Shown: positions 16,377-24,906 of the stretch, in pieces
Layout: every line of letters starts with the position of its first letter
How positions within the stretch are numbered: position 1 is the first letter of the stretch
NCBI GenBank assembly: GCA_900540785.1
Contig: UQHF01000002.1
Coordinates: forward strand, 1-64,000
DNA length: 64,000 bases
Origin: an uncultured Blautia sp.
GTDB taxonomy: Bacteria; Bacillota; Clostridia; Lachnospirales; Lachnospiraceae
Direction of reading: 5' to 3'
Translations under genes and position numbers: made by a program
Notes under the pieces: model-generated
Told to the model about the DNA's origin: nothing
Seen by the model: only the letters and a program-made list of their open reading frames with translations
Databases searched by the model: none

Positions 16377-17285
16377 TTACATACCACAGGTTTTATGACT
16401 GCATGGTTTTCCGAAGACCTGATCGAAAAGCTTTCGTCCTGTGGGAGTGGCGGCAAGTCCGCCTTCTGCAGTTTCGCGAAGGGTTGCAGGCATGGCATTT
16501 CCCACTTTTTTCATGGTGATAATGACTTCATCGGCAGGAATGGCGCTTTTAATTCCTGCGAGGGCAAGTTCTGCACCTACGAAAGCGCCGGCAACGCCGG
16601 AAGCGTTTCTTTTTATGCAGGGGATTTCCACAAGCCCGGCAACCGGGTCACATACAAGACCGAGAATATTTTTAAGGGTAATGGCAACAGCAGAATCAAT
16701 CATATCGGCAGTGCCGCCTGCAAGCTCCACAACAGCGGCAGCAGCCATTGCAGCAGCAGAACCGCATTCTGCCTGACAGCCGCCTTCCGCTCCTGCGAGA
16801 GAAGCATTGTTTGCGATGACCATTCCTACAGCAGAAGCTGTAAAAAGAGACATGACGCATTCTTTTTCAGAAAGATGATACATTTCTTCCATTGTAAGAA
16901 CAGCGGCAGGAACAATTCCGCAGCTTCCTGCTGTTGGAGCTGCCACGATCCGCCCCATAGAGGCGTTCAGTTCGGAAACGGCAAGAGCACGGTAAAGCGC
17001 TCCTCCCAGAAGAGGTCCTGTAAGATTTTTTTTCTGTTCTACCGCACATTTCATTTTGTAGGCGTCTCCGCCGGTAAGTCCGCTTGTACTGCGAAGATCC
17101 GGATCACAGCCCGGTTCGATAGAAGCGCGCATGACAAGATAGTTTTCCCGCATTTTGTTATATACTTCTTCTTCTGTAAGCTCAAGCTGCTCTGCCTGCT
17201 GTGTAAGAACGAGAGAGGAGAGAGGAAGTCCTTCTTTTTTTGCGCTGTCTAAAAGTTCATGTATTGAATAATAATTTAAGTCCAT
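16377..17285 (-). CDS. sdaAA: L-serine ammonia-lyase, iron-sulfur-dependent, alpha subunit
   Basis: A 302-residue subunit of the two-subunit L-serine dehydratase of Firmicutes. Conserved blocks include GLTGGDAYKMK (about residues 68-78), the Cys-containing IVAAPTAGSCGIVPA (about 112-126), GAEGGCQAECGSAAAM and LVCDPVAGLVEIPCIKRN; the cysteines hold the catalytic [4Fe-4S] cluster. It deaminates L-serine to pyruvate and ammonia. It follows sdaAB by 12 nt in one operon. The family is oxygen-sensitive, fitting an anaerobe. Confidence 0.96.
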   Translation of the reverse strand: MDLNYYSIHELLDSAKKEGLPLSSLVLTQQAEQLELTEEEVYNKMRENYLVMRASIEPGCDPDLRSTSGLTGGDAYKMKCAVEQKKNLTGPLLGGALYRALAVSELNASMGRIVAAPTAGSCGIVPAAVLTMEEMYHLSEKECVMSLFTASAVGMVIANNASLAGAEGGCQAECGSAAAMAAAAVVELAGGTADMIDSAVAITLKNILGLVCDPVAGLVEIPCIKRNASGVAGAFVGAELALAGIKSAIPADEVIITMKKVGNAMPATLRETAEGGLAATPTGRKLFDQVFGKPCSHKTCGM

Positions 17286-17297
17286 AAAAACCTCCTG

Positions 17298-17957
17298 TTA
17301 AATAGGCAAAAGCATAGTGCTTGAGTAAATATTTGGAAGCTGGCTGATTTTCTCGTTCAAAGAAGAATCAGAACATCCGTCGATCTCGATGGTCATAACA
17401 GCCTGTCCGCCCTTTGTCTGTCTGGAAAGACGGAAATTGCAGATATTCACGCCGCAGTCTGCCATAAGCTCTGTGACAGCAGCGATCGTTCCCGGCGTAT
17501 CTTTATGAAGTACGATCAGGGTAGTATGCTGACCGGTAAGGGAAACGTCCATACCGTTTACTTTTGTCACCATAATATTTCCGCCGCCAATGCTGCTTCC
17601 GCGAAGGGATACCGTAGTTCCGTCTTCAGAGGTCAGAGTGATCTCTGCTGTATTGGGGTGGGCGTCATCAAGGTCTGCTGTGTAGATTTCCACAAGAAGT
17701 CCTTCTTTTTCCGCTTCTTCAAGGGAAAAACGGATACGCTCATCATGCGCCTGCATTCCGAGGATTCCGGCAACGATCGCTTTGTCTGTACCATGACCTT
17801 TATATGTTTTTGCAAAGGAACCGTGAAGAAGAATGGAAGCCCGGACAGGCGGCCTTCCAAGGAGTGTGCGTGTGATAAGTCCAATTCGGGCTGCACCTGC
17901 GGTATGAGAACTGGAAGGACCGATCATTACCGGTCCGAGAATATCAAAAACGTTCAT
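17298..17957 (-). CDS. sdaAB: L-serine ammonia-lyase, iron-sulfur-dependent, beta subunit
   Basis: A 219-residue protein: serine dehydratase beta domain (DILGPVMIGPSSSHTAGAARIG at the N terminus; HGSFAKTYKGHGTDKA near residue 45) and a C-terminal ACT domain (about residues 145-219) that usually binds the amino acid. It partners the alpha subunit encoded 12 nt downstream. A minus-strand TATAAT (18003-18008) lies upstream of this first gene of the operon; the -35 is poor. Confidence 0.96.
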   Translation of the reverse strand: MNVFDILGPVMIGPSSSHTAGAARIGLITRTLLGRPPVRASILLHGSFAKTYKGHGTDKAIVAGILGMQAHDERIRFSLEEAEKEGLLVEIYTADLDDAHPNTAEITLTSEDGTTVSLRGSSIGGGNIMVTKVNGMDVSLTGQHTTLIVLHKDTPGTIAAVTELMADCGVNICNFRLSRQTKGGQAVMTIEIDGCSDSSLNEKISQLPNIYSSTMLLPI

Positions 17958-18039
17958 AAATTTAATCTCCGTATCTAAAAGTTAAATTTTGTATCCGTTC
18001 TTATTATAAAGGATTTACAGAAGTTTTGAAAGAGCAGAA

Positions 18040-18285
18040 TCAGGAATTTTCCCTTTCATCTGAATTTTCGTTTTCCACCTGTGGTTCATCAGGAACGTGT
18101 TCTACAATATCCTCAATGTTACAGTCGAGAATGGTGCAGATACGGTCAAGTGTGTAAATTTCTGTATTGAGATTTTTGCGGAAGCGGTCCAGAAGAGATT
18201 TTGTAATGTGATAATGTTCATATAAATCATACTGTGAAATGCCGCGTTCCTTCATTGTTTTCCATAAGCGGTCATATTTTATCAT
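18040..18285 (-). CDS. Small Cro/CI-type helix-turn-helix protein
   Basis: An 81-residue protein. Residues 1-65 form an XRE-type helix-turn-helix of the YozG/HTH_26 kind (SQYDLYEHYHITKSLLDRF, then LDRICTILDCNIEDIVEHV). The last 15 residues are acidic and polar. It is divergent from the small membrane protein gene at 18384 and may regulate it or itself. No partner toxin is visible. Confidence 0.85.
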   Translation of the reverse strand: MIKYDRLWKTMKERGISQYDLYEHYHITKSLLDRFRKNLNTEIYTLDRICTILDCNIEDIVEHVPDEPQVENENSDERENS

Positions 18286-18383
18286 ACGTATATCCTGTCC
18301 AGTTTTTCTTGATATAAAACCATTATCCGGGTAAAATAGAGATTATAATAGTGTCTTTATATCGACACGGACGGAGGTGTATG

Positions 18384-18638
18384 ATGAAAAGAGTGACAAA
18401 AGCGGTGGTTTCCGCAGGGCTTGTTCTTTTATTCGCAGGATCTGTTTTTTACTGTACGGTGGCAGGTGCGCCAAAAGAGCCGGACAGTGCAAGAAGATAT
18501 ATGCTGGCAGCGGGAGTCTTCTCCCTTCTTCTGTCTTCCTTTATGTGCGGGTGTATCCATTATATTTTGTATCTTCAGAGAAAGCTGGAGGAGTATAAAA
18601 ATAAAGAAGATTCAAAAAAAGATTCTTCCGATTCCTGA
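18384..18638 (+). CDS. Small two-helix membrane protein, unknown function
   Basis: An 84-residue protein from the ATG at 18384, 6 nt after GGAGG. An ATG at 18381 is only 3 nt from it and 18351 has no ribosome-binding site. Two hydrophobic helices (about residues 5-25 and 38-62) are followed by a charged, Lys/Asp/Ser-rich tail. No family recognised. It sits between the XRE gene and the phosphoglycerate mutase gene. TATAAT at 18344-18349 may be its -10. Confidence 0.65.
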   Translation: MKRVTKAVVSAGLVLLFAGSVFYCTVAGAPKEPDSARRYMLAAGVFSLLLSSFMCGCIHYILYLQRKLEEYKNKEDSKKDSSDS

Positions 18639-18650
18639 AGCCAGGGAGTG

Positions 18651-18679
18651 TTGCAAAAATCCTCGATTTTTGGTAGTAT
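18651..18679 (+). promoter_or_regulatory. Promoter of gpmI
   Basis: TTGCAA (18651-18656), 17 bp, then TAGTAT (18674-18679) preceded by TGG, an extended -10. A small hairpin (AAAAATC 18655-18661 with GATTTTT 18665-18671) lies within the spacer and might also end transcription from the upstream gene. Confidence 0.55.
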
Positions 18680-18731
18680 AGACGGGTAAGAATGTATTAA
18701 AAAACAATAATAATATATAAAGGAGAACATT

Positions 18732-20273
18732 ATGAGCAAAAAACCAACCGTTTTAATGATTCTTGATGGATACGGACTGAACGAAAAACAGGAAGCAAAC
18801 GCTGTATACGAGGCGAAAACTCCTGTTATGGACAAGCTGATGGCGGAGTGTCCTTTTGTAAAAGGATATGCAAGCGGTCTTTCTGTAGGTCTTCCGGACG
18901 GTCAGATGGGTAACTCTGAGGTAGGACATCTGAACATGGGAGCAGGCCGTATTGTATACCAGGAGCTTACAAGAATCACAAAAGAAATCGAAGACGGAGA
19001 TTTCTTCAAAAATGAGGCGCTTCTTAAAGCAATGAAAAATGCAAAAGAAAATAATTCCGCAATCCATTTTATGGGACTTCTCTCAGACGGCGGTGTTCAC
19101 AGCCACAATACACATCTTTACGGACTTCTTGAGATGGCAAAAAGAGAAGGCCTTGAGAAAGTTTACGTACACTGCTTCCTTGACGGACGTGACACACCTC
19201 CTGCATCAGGAAAGAGCTACATTGAAGAACTGGAAGCAAAAATGAAGGAAATCGGCGTTGGAGAAATCGGTGTGATTTCCGGACGTTACTATGCAATGGA
19301 CCGCGATAACCGCTGGGACCGTGTAGAACTTGCATACAATGCGCTCACAAAGGGAGAAGGCGTAAAAGGAACAGACGCGGCAGCAGCCGTACAGGCTTCC
19401 TATGACGATGGAAAGACAGACGAGTTCGTGCTTCCTACTGTAATGGAAAAAGACGGACGTCCTGTTGCTGTTGTATCTGATAAGGATTCCGTTGTATTTT
19501 TCAACTTCCGTCCTGACAGAGCACGTGAGATCACAAGAGCATTCTGTGACGATGCATTCCAGGGATTTGAAAGAGAAAAACGCCTGGATACTACTTTCGT
19601 ATGCTTCACAGATTATGACGACACGATCGGCAACAAGCTTGTTGCATTCCATAAAGTGCAGCTTCACAACACATTCGGCGAGTGGCTTGCTGCAAACAAT
19701 ATGACACAGGCACGTATTGCAGAGACAGAAAAATATGCACACGTTACTTTCTTCTTTAACGGCGGTGTGGAAGAGCCAAATAAAGGCGAGGACAGAATCC
19801 TTGTAAAATCTCCAAAGGTTGCAACATACGATCTTCAGCCGGAAATGAGTGCCCCTGCTGTATGTGATAAACTGGTGGAAGCAATCAAGTCTGATAAGTA
19901 TGATGTGATCATCATTAACTTTGCAAACCCGGATATGGTTGGCCATACAGGTGTGGAAAATGCTGCGATCAAAGCGGTAGAAGCAGTTGATGAATGTGTG
20001 GGAAGAGCAGTCGATGCAATTAAAGAAGTAAACGGACAGATGTTTATCTGTGCAGACCACGGAAATGCAGAGCAGCTTCTTGATTATTCCACAGGAGAAC
20101 CATTCACAGCGCATACAACAAACCCGGTTCCATTTATTCTTGTAAATGCAGATCCGAAATATACACTTCGTGAAAACGGCTGCCTTGCAGACATTATCCC
20201 GACTCTTATCGAGCTTATGGGAAAAGAGAAACCGGAGGAAATGACAGGAACTTCTCTTCTTGTAGAAAAATAA
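18732..20273 (+). CDS. gpmI: 2,3-bisphosphoglycerate-independent phosphoglycerate mutase
   Basis: A 513-residue glycolytic enzyme interconverting 3- and 2-phosphoglycerate. Metal and catalytic residues are clear: Asp12 (LMILDGYG), nucleophile Ser62 (GQMGNSEVGHLNMGAGR), the substrate HCFLDGRDTPP loop (about residue 150), and the C-terminal ICADHGNAEQ metal site. Length is standard. Two Mn ions are usual in the family. It has its own promoter and terminator. Confidence 0.97.
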   Translation: MSKKPTVLMILDGYGLNEKQEANAVYEAKTPVMDKLMAECPFVKGYASGLSVGLPDGQMGNSEVGHLNMGAGRIVYQELTRITKEIEDGDFFKNEALLKAMKNAKENNSAIHFMGLLSDGGVHSHNTHLYGLLEMAKREGLEKVYVHCFLDGRDTPPASGKSYIEELEAKMKEIGVGEIGVISGRYYAMDRDNRWDRVELAYNALTKGEGVKGTDAAAAVQASYDDGKTDEFVLPTVMEKDGRPVAVVSDKDSVVFFNFRPDRAREITRAFCDDAFQGFEREKRLDTTFVCFTDYDDTIGNKLVAFHKVQLHNTFGEWLAANNMTQARIAETEKYAHVTFFFNGGVEEPNKGEDRILVKSPKVATYDLQPEMSAPAVCDKLVEAIKSDKYDVIIINFANPDMVGHTGVENAAIKAVEAVDECVGRAVDAIKEVNGQMFICADHGNAEQLLDYSTGEPFTAHTTNPVPFILVNADPKYTLRENGCLADIIPTLIELMGKEKPEEMTGTSLLVEK

Positions 20274-20299
20274 ATAAAGGCGAATCCATAAAATATCTG

Positions 20300-20326
20300 A
20301 AGGCGCGGAAAGGTTTCCGCGCCTTT
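20300..20326 (+). terminator. Terminator after gpmI
   Basis: AAGGCGCGGAAA (20300-20311) and TTTCCGCGCCTT (20314-20325) pair over 12 bp. The T-run is only three long before an A-run, so this is a strong stem with a weak tail. Confidence 0.6.
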
Positions 20327-20436
20327 AAAAAAAATCTTTCCGGGCAATATTAACAGGGAAACTGTACATAATAATAAAGAAAATATTAATCTTTTATAAA
20401 AAACATAATATGAGATGCAAAATGGAAGAATTATGT

Positions 20437-20442
20437 TATAAT
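20437..20442 (+). promoter_or_regulatory. Extended -10 promoter of the L,D-transpeptidase gene
   Basis: TATAAT at 20437-20442 has TG at 20434-20435, giving an extended -10. The -35 position (20414-20419) is poor. The gene starts at 20491. Confidence 0.5.
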
Positions 20443-20490
20443 ATAAACGTTATTGAAATTTTTTGTTACTTAATGTCGAGGAGAGAATAA

Positions 20491-22029
20491 ATGAGCAACG
20501 AAAACAAGAACGAACAGCCTGATAAAAAATCAGCTCGTCCCCGAAAAATTACTTATGTCCCCATTGGTGATGAGGAGTTGGAAAATACAATCCTTCCTGT
20601 GAAAAAGAAGTATAAAGGACTGAAAATCACAGGAATTGCAGCAGCTATGCTTGTAGTAACTGCAGGCTGCGCATATGCAGGAATTTCCTATTATTATTCA
20701 GACCGTTTTTTTGAGGGAACTACCATTAACGGAGTAGATTGTTCCGGAAAAACGGCTTATGAGGCGGAGCAGGCGATTGCAGAACAGGTAGAAAAGTATT
20801 CTATTTCTGTCAGTGCAAGAAATCTGGAACCACAGGTAATTCAGGGCTCGAACATTGATTATAAGTATACATCAGACGGAGAGGTCCTGAAGCTTTTAAA
20901 AACCCAGAAGCCGTATGAATGGGTCAAGGGATATGTGGAGCCTGCCAGCTATACTACAGATATTAATACAACCTTTGACCATTCGCTTCTTGAGACGGAG
21001 CTTAGAAATCTAAGCTGCGCAAAGGAAGAAAATCAGGTAGCTCCCGAGAATGCCTACGTTACGTTTAACGATTCCCAGTCTTCTTTTGAGATTGTGCCGG
21101 AGACGCAGGGAAGCAAACTGGTTCTCAAAAAAGCATATCAGACTTTGAGCGATGCAGTAACAGGAAGTATGCAGAGCGTAGATTTTAATGCAACTGCAGA
21201 TGTATATGCTTCTGCTTCTGTAAAAAGTGACAGCCCGGAGCTTATTGCAACAAGAGATGCTTACAATAACTTTGCAAAGGCAAGTATTACTTATACCTTT
21301 GGAGAAGAGACAGTAACTCTTGACGGAAATACCATTAAAACATGGCTTCAATTTGATGAGAAAGGAAAGCTTGTGCAGGATGATGCTTCCTTCCAGAACC
21401 ATGTAAATGAATTTGTGGCACAGCTTGCAGCAGAACATGATACAGTAGGAACAAGTCGTTCCTTTAATACAACAAGCGGAAGAACGGTTTCCGTGTATGG
21501 TTCCGCCTATGGCTGGCAGATCGATCAGGGAAAAGAAGCTGCGCAGCTTATGGAAGAAATCCGTTCCGGAACACAGACAACAAGAGAACCTGTATATTCC
21601 ATGAGAGCCAATACGTATGGATATAATGATATTGGCAGTACGTATATAGAGGTAGATTTAAGCAACCAGCATCTTTACTATTACCAGGACGGAGCGATCA
21701 TTCTGGAATCTGATTTTGTTTCCGGAAATATGTCCTATGCAGACAGACAGACGCATGAGGGAATTTTCAGGCTTTATTATAAGAAGAGTCCGGACGTTTT
21801 AAGAGGACCAAAGCTTCCAAACGGAAAATATGAGTATGAGACACCTGTAACATTCTGGATGCCTTTTGACGGTGGTATTGGTTTCCACGATGCAAACTGG
21901 CGCTCCAATTTCGGCGGAGACGATTATCTCACAAACGGCTCTCACGGCTGTATCAATATGCCGTATGACAATGCGGCTGCTTTATACAGTCTCATCAATT
22001 ATGATGTGCCGATTGTCTGCTTCTACTAA
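20491..22029 (+). CDS. L,D-transpeptidase with peptidoglycan-binding (VanW-associated) domains
   Basis: A 512-residue cell-envelope enzyme. A 45-residue cytoplasmic tail leads into one membrane helix (about 48-70). The extracellular part has two repeats of a PG_binding_4-type domain (about 80-350), and a C-terminal YkuD catalytic domain starts near IEVDLSNQHLYYYQDG (about 387). The active-site Cys487 is in SHGCINMP with the upstream His in GFHDANW. It makes 3-3 cross-links in peptidoglycan or attaches other molecules to it. The small membrane gene downstream starts 22 nt after its stop. Confidence 0.93.
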   Translation: MSNENKNEQPDKKSARPRKITYVPIGDEELENTILPVKKKYKGLKITGIAAAMLVVTAGCAYAGISYYYSDRFFEGTTINGVDCSGKTAYEAEQAIAEQVEKYSISVSARNLEPQVIQGSNIDYKYTSDGEVLKLLKTQKPYEWVKGYVEPASYTTDINTTFDHSLLETELRNLSCAKEENQVAPENAYVTFNDSQSSFEIVPETQGSKLVLKKAYQTLSDAVTGSMQSVDFNATADVYASASVKSDSPELIATRDAYNNFAKASITYTFGEETVTLDGNTIKTWLQFDEKGKLVQDDASFQNHVNEFVAQLAAEHDTVGTSRSFNTTSGRTVSVYGSAYGWQIDQGKEAAQLMEEIRSGTQTTREPVYSMRANTYGYNDIGSTYIEVDLSNQHLYYYQDGAIILESDFVSGNMSYADRQTHEGIFRLYYKKSPDVLRGPKLPNGKYEYETPVTFWMPFDGGIGFHDANWRSNFGGDDYLTNGSHGCINMPYDNAAALYSLINYDVPIVCFY

Positions 22030-22051
22030 AGAAACGATACAGGAGAAAAAA

Positions 22052-22351
22052 ATGGACAGAACATTTGACTTAATTTTAACTTTTGGCGCTGTTGTCATTG
22101 GAATTCTGCTTCTTACAGGAAACGGCGGAATTTTTATGAAAGGTGGAAATTCAGCAGTACGAAAAGTAAAGTACGATCAGAAAAAAATGGAGAAATCCTC
22201 AGGAATCGCGCTGATCCTGGTAGGACTTGCAACGGGAATTGATGCCTATACGGAAGGACTTCCTGCAAAAGTAGCATATATTGTTGTGCTTCTTGTGATC
22301 TTTGGAACCCTTTTCTGGTACATCAGAACAAAGTGCAGAATAAAGAAATAA
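22052..22351 (+). CDS. Small three-helix membrane protein (DUF3784-like)
   Basis: A 99-residue protein from the ATG at 22052, preceded by AGGAG. Three hydrophobic helices are predicted (about residues 5-24, 45-65, 70-92). The first loop YDQKKMEKSSGIALILVGL resembles the YDEKKL motif of DUF3784 proteins; I give that at modest confidence. It probably shares the transpeptidase transcript. Function unknown. Confidence 0.7.
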   Translation: MDRTFDLILTFGAVVIGILLLTGNGGIFMKGGNSAVRKVKYDQKKMEKSSGIALILVGLATGIDAYTEGLPAKVAYIVVLLVIFGTLFWYIRTKCRIKK

Positions 22352-22356
22352 AACTA

Positions 22357-22392
22357 AAAACGGAGAGCTTTCAAATGGAGGCTCTCCGTTTT
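22357..22392. terminator. Bidirectional terminator
   Basis: AAAACGGAGAGC (22357-22368) and GCTCTCCGTTTT (22381-22392) form a 12-bp stem between the convergent small membrane gene and the HAD gene. Confidence 0.8.
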
Positions 22393-22398
22393 CGCGCT

Positions 22399-23016
22399 TT
22401 ACAAAAGAGAAATCAGATCTTTTAATTCTGAAATCGTATAATCGGGATTTTCTACATGACCGAAACCGTAGGAGGCAAATATAAAAGGGATCCCGGCATG
22501 CTGGCAGGCATTGTGATCGCCTGCTGTATCTCCTACATAAACAGGGGAAGTAAGTTTATAGTCGTGTATTATTTTTTTGATATTATCTCCTTTTTCCATT
22601 CCTGTATCTCCGGGACAGAGATGTCCAGAAAAGTAATGACCAAAGCCGGTTGCTTTTAAGAATACTTCGATGTATCCTGCCTGACAGTTGCTCACAATAA
22701 AAAGCGGATATTTTTTGGAAAGAACGGAAAGCGTTTCTTCTAATCCCGGATAAACGGGTGCTTTTTTCTGTTCAAGAGCCTGGTGTTCTGCTTCGCAGCA
22801 GCCGTCAATAATGGAGAGCTGTTCTTCTTCTGAAAATTCCGGGAAAAGCTGAGAAGCAATCTGAGGAAGAAGCTGGCCGAAAAGAGACTGAAGCTTTTCT
22901 GCTGTGATTTCCATATTGATATGACGCTCTTCTTTTAAATAACGGGTCCAGGCATCTGCCACAATTTCAGTGGAATCCCATAAAGTTCCATCTACGTCAA
23001 AAATAATACTGTCCAT
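22399..23016 (-). CDS. HAD-superfamily phosphatase (phosphoglycolate phosphatase-like)
   Basis: A 205-residue HAD hydrolase. Motif I DVDGTLW gives nucleophile Asp7 and acid/base Asp9. A helical cap (about residues 15-80), motif II in FIVSNCQAGY (about 112), motif III Lys (about 143) and motif IV VGDTAGDHNACQHAGIPF (about 160) are all present. Physiological substrate unknown; phosphoglycolate or a sugar phosphate is usual for this subgroup. AAAGGA precedes the start. Confidence 0.88.
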   Translation of the reverse strand: MDSIIFDVDGTLWDSTEIVADAWTRYLKEERHINMEITAEKLQSLFGQLLPQIASQLFPEFSEEEQLSIIDGCCEAEHQALEQKKAPVYPGLEETLSVLSKKYPLFIVSNCQAGYIEVFLKATGFGHYFSGHLCPGDTGMEKGDNIKKIIHDYKLTSPVYVGDTAGDHNACQHAGIPFIFASYGFGHVENPDYTISELKDLISLL

Positions 23017-23158
23017 ATAAATCCTTTCTGATTTTGTTTATTCTTTGTGATTTACTTCTTTTATTATGTGCTAAAAGTCATTTTAAAGGAGAAAAGATAA
23101 AAAAGCAACTGGCTTTTTTCCGGTTTTATGTTATGATAGAAGGCACGAGGTAGAAAAT

Positions 23159-23857
23159 ATGAGATATAAAGAAACAGAGAAGGCGGTTTTTCTTAAAAGG
23201 CCCAACCGTTTTATCGCAGAGGTGGAGATACAGGGAAAAAGAGAGACCGTTCACGTGAAAAACACAGGAAGATGCAAAGAGCTTCTGATTCCGGGGACAG
23301 AAGTGATCCTGGAAAAAAGCGGAAATCCAAACAGGAAGACAAAGTACGACCTTATCTGTGTAAACAAACAGGGAAGACTCATTAACATGGATTCTCAGAT
23401 TCCCAATAAGGCGGCAGAGGAGTGGATTAAAAAAGGAGGTTTGTTCCCGGAGGAAGTCACGATACGTCCTGAGAAAAAATATGGAAATTCCAGGTTTGAC
23501 TTATATGTGGAATCTCCGGTTCGCCGTGCATTTGTGGAAGTGAAGGGAGTGACTCTTGAGGAGGATAACGTTGTGCGTTTTCCGGACGCACCGACTTTGC
23601 GTGGAATCAAGCATGTAGAGGAACTGATACACTGCATGGAGGAAGGGTACGAAGCATATCTTCTTCTTGTGATCCAGATGAAAGGGGTTAAAAAATTTAT
23701 GCCAAACTGGGATACTCAGCCGGAGTTTGGACAGGCGCTTATAAAGGCGGAAAAAGCAGGCGTAAAAATTCTTGCAAGAGATTGCCTTGTAACAGAAGAC
23801 ACGATAGAAATACAGGAAGAAGTTCCTGTGGATTTAACGGGGAGAGAAGTATGCTAA
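23159..23857 (+). CDS. sfsA: SfsA family protein (sugar fermentation stimulation homologue)
   Basis: A 232-residue protein. The SfsA N-terminal OB-like region (FIAEVEIQGKRETVHVKNTGRCKELL) and the C-terminal nuclease-like fold (RFDLYVE..RRAFVEVKGVTLEE, about 112-135; PDAPTLRGIKHVEEL) are typical. The biochemical role is still unsettled; DNA binding and a PD-(D/E)XK-like fold are reported for the family. It overlaps mutY by 7 nt, so the two are co-expressed. TATGAT (23132-23137) is a likely -10. Confidence 0.92.
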   Translation: MRYKETEKAVFLKRPNRFIAEVEIQGKRETVHVKNTGRCKELLIPGTEVILEKSGNPNRKTKYDLICVNKQGRLINMDSQIPNKAAEEWIKKGGLFPEEVTIRPEKKYGNSRFDLYVESPVRRAFVEVKGVTLEEDNVVRFPDAPTLRGIKHVEELIHCMEEGYEAYLLLVIQMKGVKKFMPNWDTQPEFGQALIKAEKAGVKILARDCLVTEDTIEIQEEVPVDLTGREVC

Positions 23858-24906
23858 CGGAAATCATAAGCCCTCTTTTAAGCTGGTATGATGCAAATAA
23901 GAGAATCCTGCCCTGGCGGGACAGACAGAATGCCTATTATACCTGGGTATCTGAAATTATGCTGCAGCAGACAAGAGTCGAAGCAGTAAAACCATATTTT
24001 GAGAGATTTATAAGTGAGCTTCCAGATGTTTCCTCACTTGCAGCCTGCCCGGAGGAAAAACTTATGAAGCTGTGGGAAGGCCTGGGATATTACAGCAGAG
24101 TGCGGAATATGCAGGAGGCAGCAAAAACAGTAGAAAAAGAATATAATGGGAAGCTTCCTGAATCTTTTGAGGCGCTTCTCTCGTTAAAGGGAATAGGAAG
24201 CTATACAGCCGGAGCGATTGCCTCAATCGCCTATGGAGTCCCGGTTCCTGCAGTAGATGGAAATGTACTTCGGGTAATTTCCAGAATTACAGAGAGCAGA
24301 GAAGACATAGGAAAGGCAGCTGTGAAAAGAAAGACGGAAAAACTTCTGGAAGAAATTATGCCAAAAGACAGACCAGGTGATTTTAATCAGGCTTTGATGG
24401 AGCTGGGAGCAGTAATCTGTATACCTAACGGGCAGGCAAAATGTTCGGTATGTCCTGTTTCCGGCAAGTGTCTTGCCAACAGAAATCATACGGTGGAAGA
24501 AATTCCGGTGAAAGCTCCGAAAAAACCGAGAGTGGTAGAAGAGCGGACTGTTTTTGTAATTCAGGACGGTACAGCTACTGCGATTTTAAAAAGACCGGAT
24601 AAGGGGCTTCTTGCAGGTCTTTATGAGCTTCCGAACACACTGGGATACATGGAACAGGAAGAAGCTGTTTCCTATGTGAAAAATATGGGGTTGGAACCTC
24701 TTTATATTGAGCCCCTTCCGTCTGCAAAACATATTTTTTCCCATATTGAATGGAGAATGAAAGCGTATCGTGTGCGGGTGTCTTCTCTTGAAAACAGGGA
24801 AAAAGATGGAATCCTTTTTGTAGGGAAAAAGCAGAAGGAGAAAAATTATGCCATACCATCGGCGTTTGGCGCGTATGTAAAATACATGAAGGAGGATAAA
24901 GCATGA
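23851..24906 (+). CDS. mutY: A/G-specific adenine DNA glycosylase
   Basis: A 351-residue base-excision enzyme that removes adenine opposite 8-oxoguanine. Start at the ATG 23851 after GGGGAG; longer frames upstream run inside sfsA. Catalytic Glu in SEIMLQQTRVEAV (about residue 40), the helix-hairpin-helix LLSLKGIGSYTAGAIASIAY (about 110) with catalytic Asp in PAVDGNVLRV (about 133), and the iron-sulfur cysteines C-x7-C-x2-C-x5-C (about 190-206) are present. The C-terminal Nudix-like domain (about 225-350) recognises 8-oxoG and has the HIFSHIEW motif. Confidence 0.96.
   Translation: MLTEIISPLLSWYDANKRILPWRDRQNAYYTWVSEIMLQQTRVEAVKPYFERFISELPDVSSLAACPEEKLMKLWEGLGYYSRVRNMQEAAKTVEKEYNGKLPESFEALLSLKGIGSYTAGAIASIAYGVPVPAVDGNVLRVISRITESREDIGKAAVKRKTEKLLEEIMPKDRPGDFNQALMELGAVICIPNGQAKCSVCPVSGKCLANRNHTVEEIPVKAPKKPRVVEERTVFVIQDGTATAILKRPDKGLLAGLYELPNTLGYMEQEEAVSYVKNMGLEPLYIEPLPSAKHIFSHIEWRMKAYRVRVSSLENREKDGILFVGKKQKEKNYAIPSAFGAYVKYMKEDKA

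Noticed and set aside
16395..17252. 285-codon plus-strand frame opposite sdaAA
   Set aside because: Antisense shadow of a conserved gene, with low-complexity Ser/Cys/His composition and no homology pattern.
19206..20114. 302-codon open frame on the minus strand inside gpmI
   Set aside because: It is antisense to a fully conserved enzyme, is Cys/His/Phe-rich in an unnatural way and has no ribosome-binding site.
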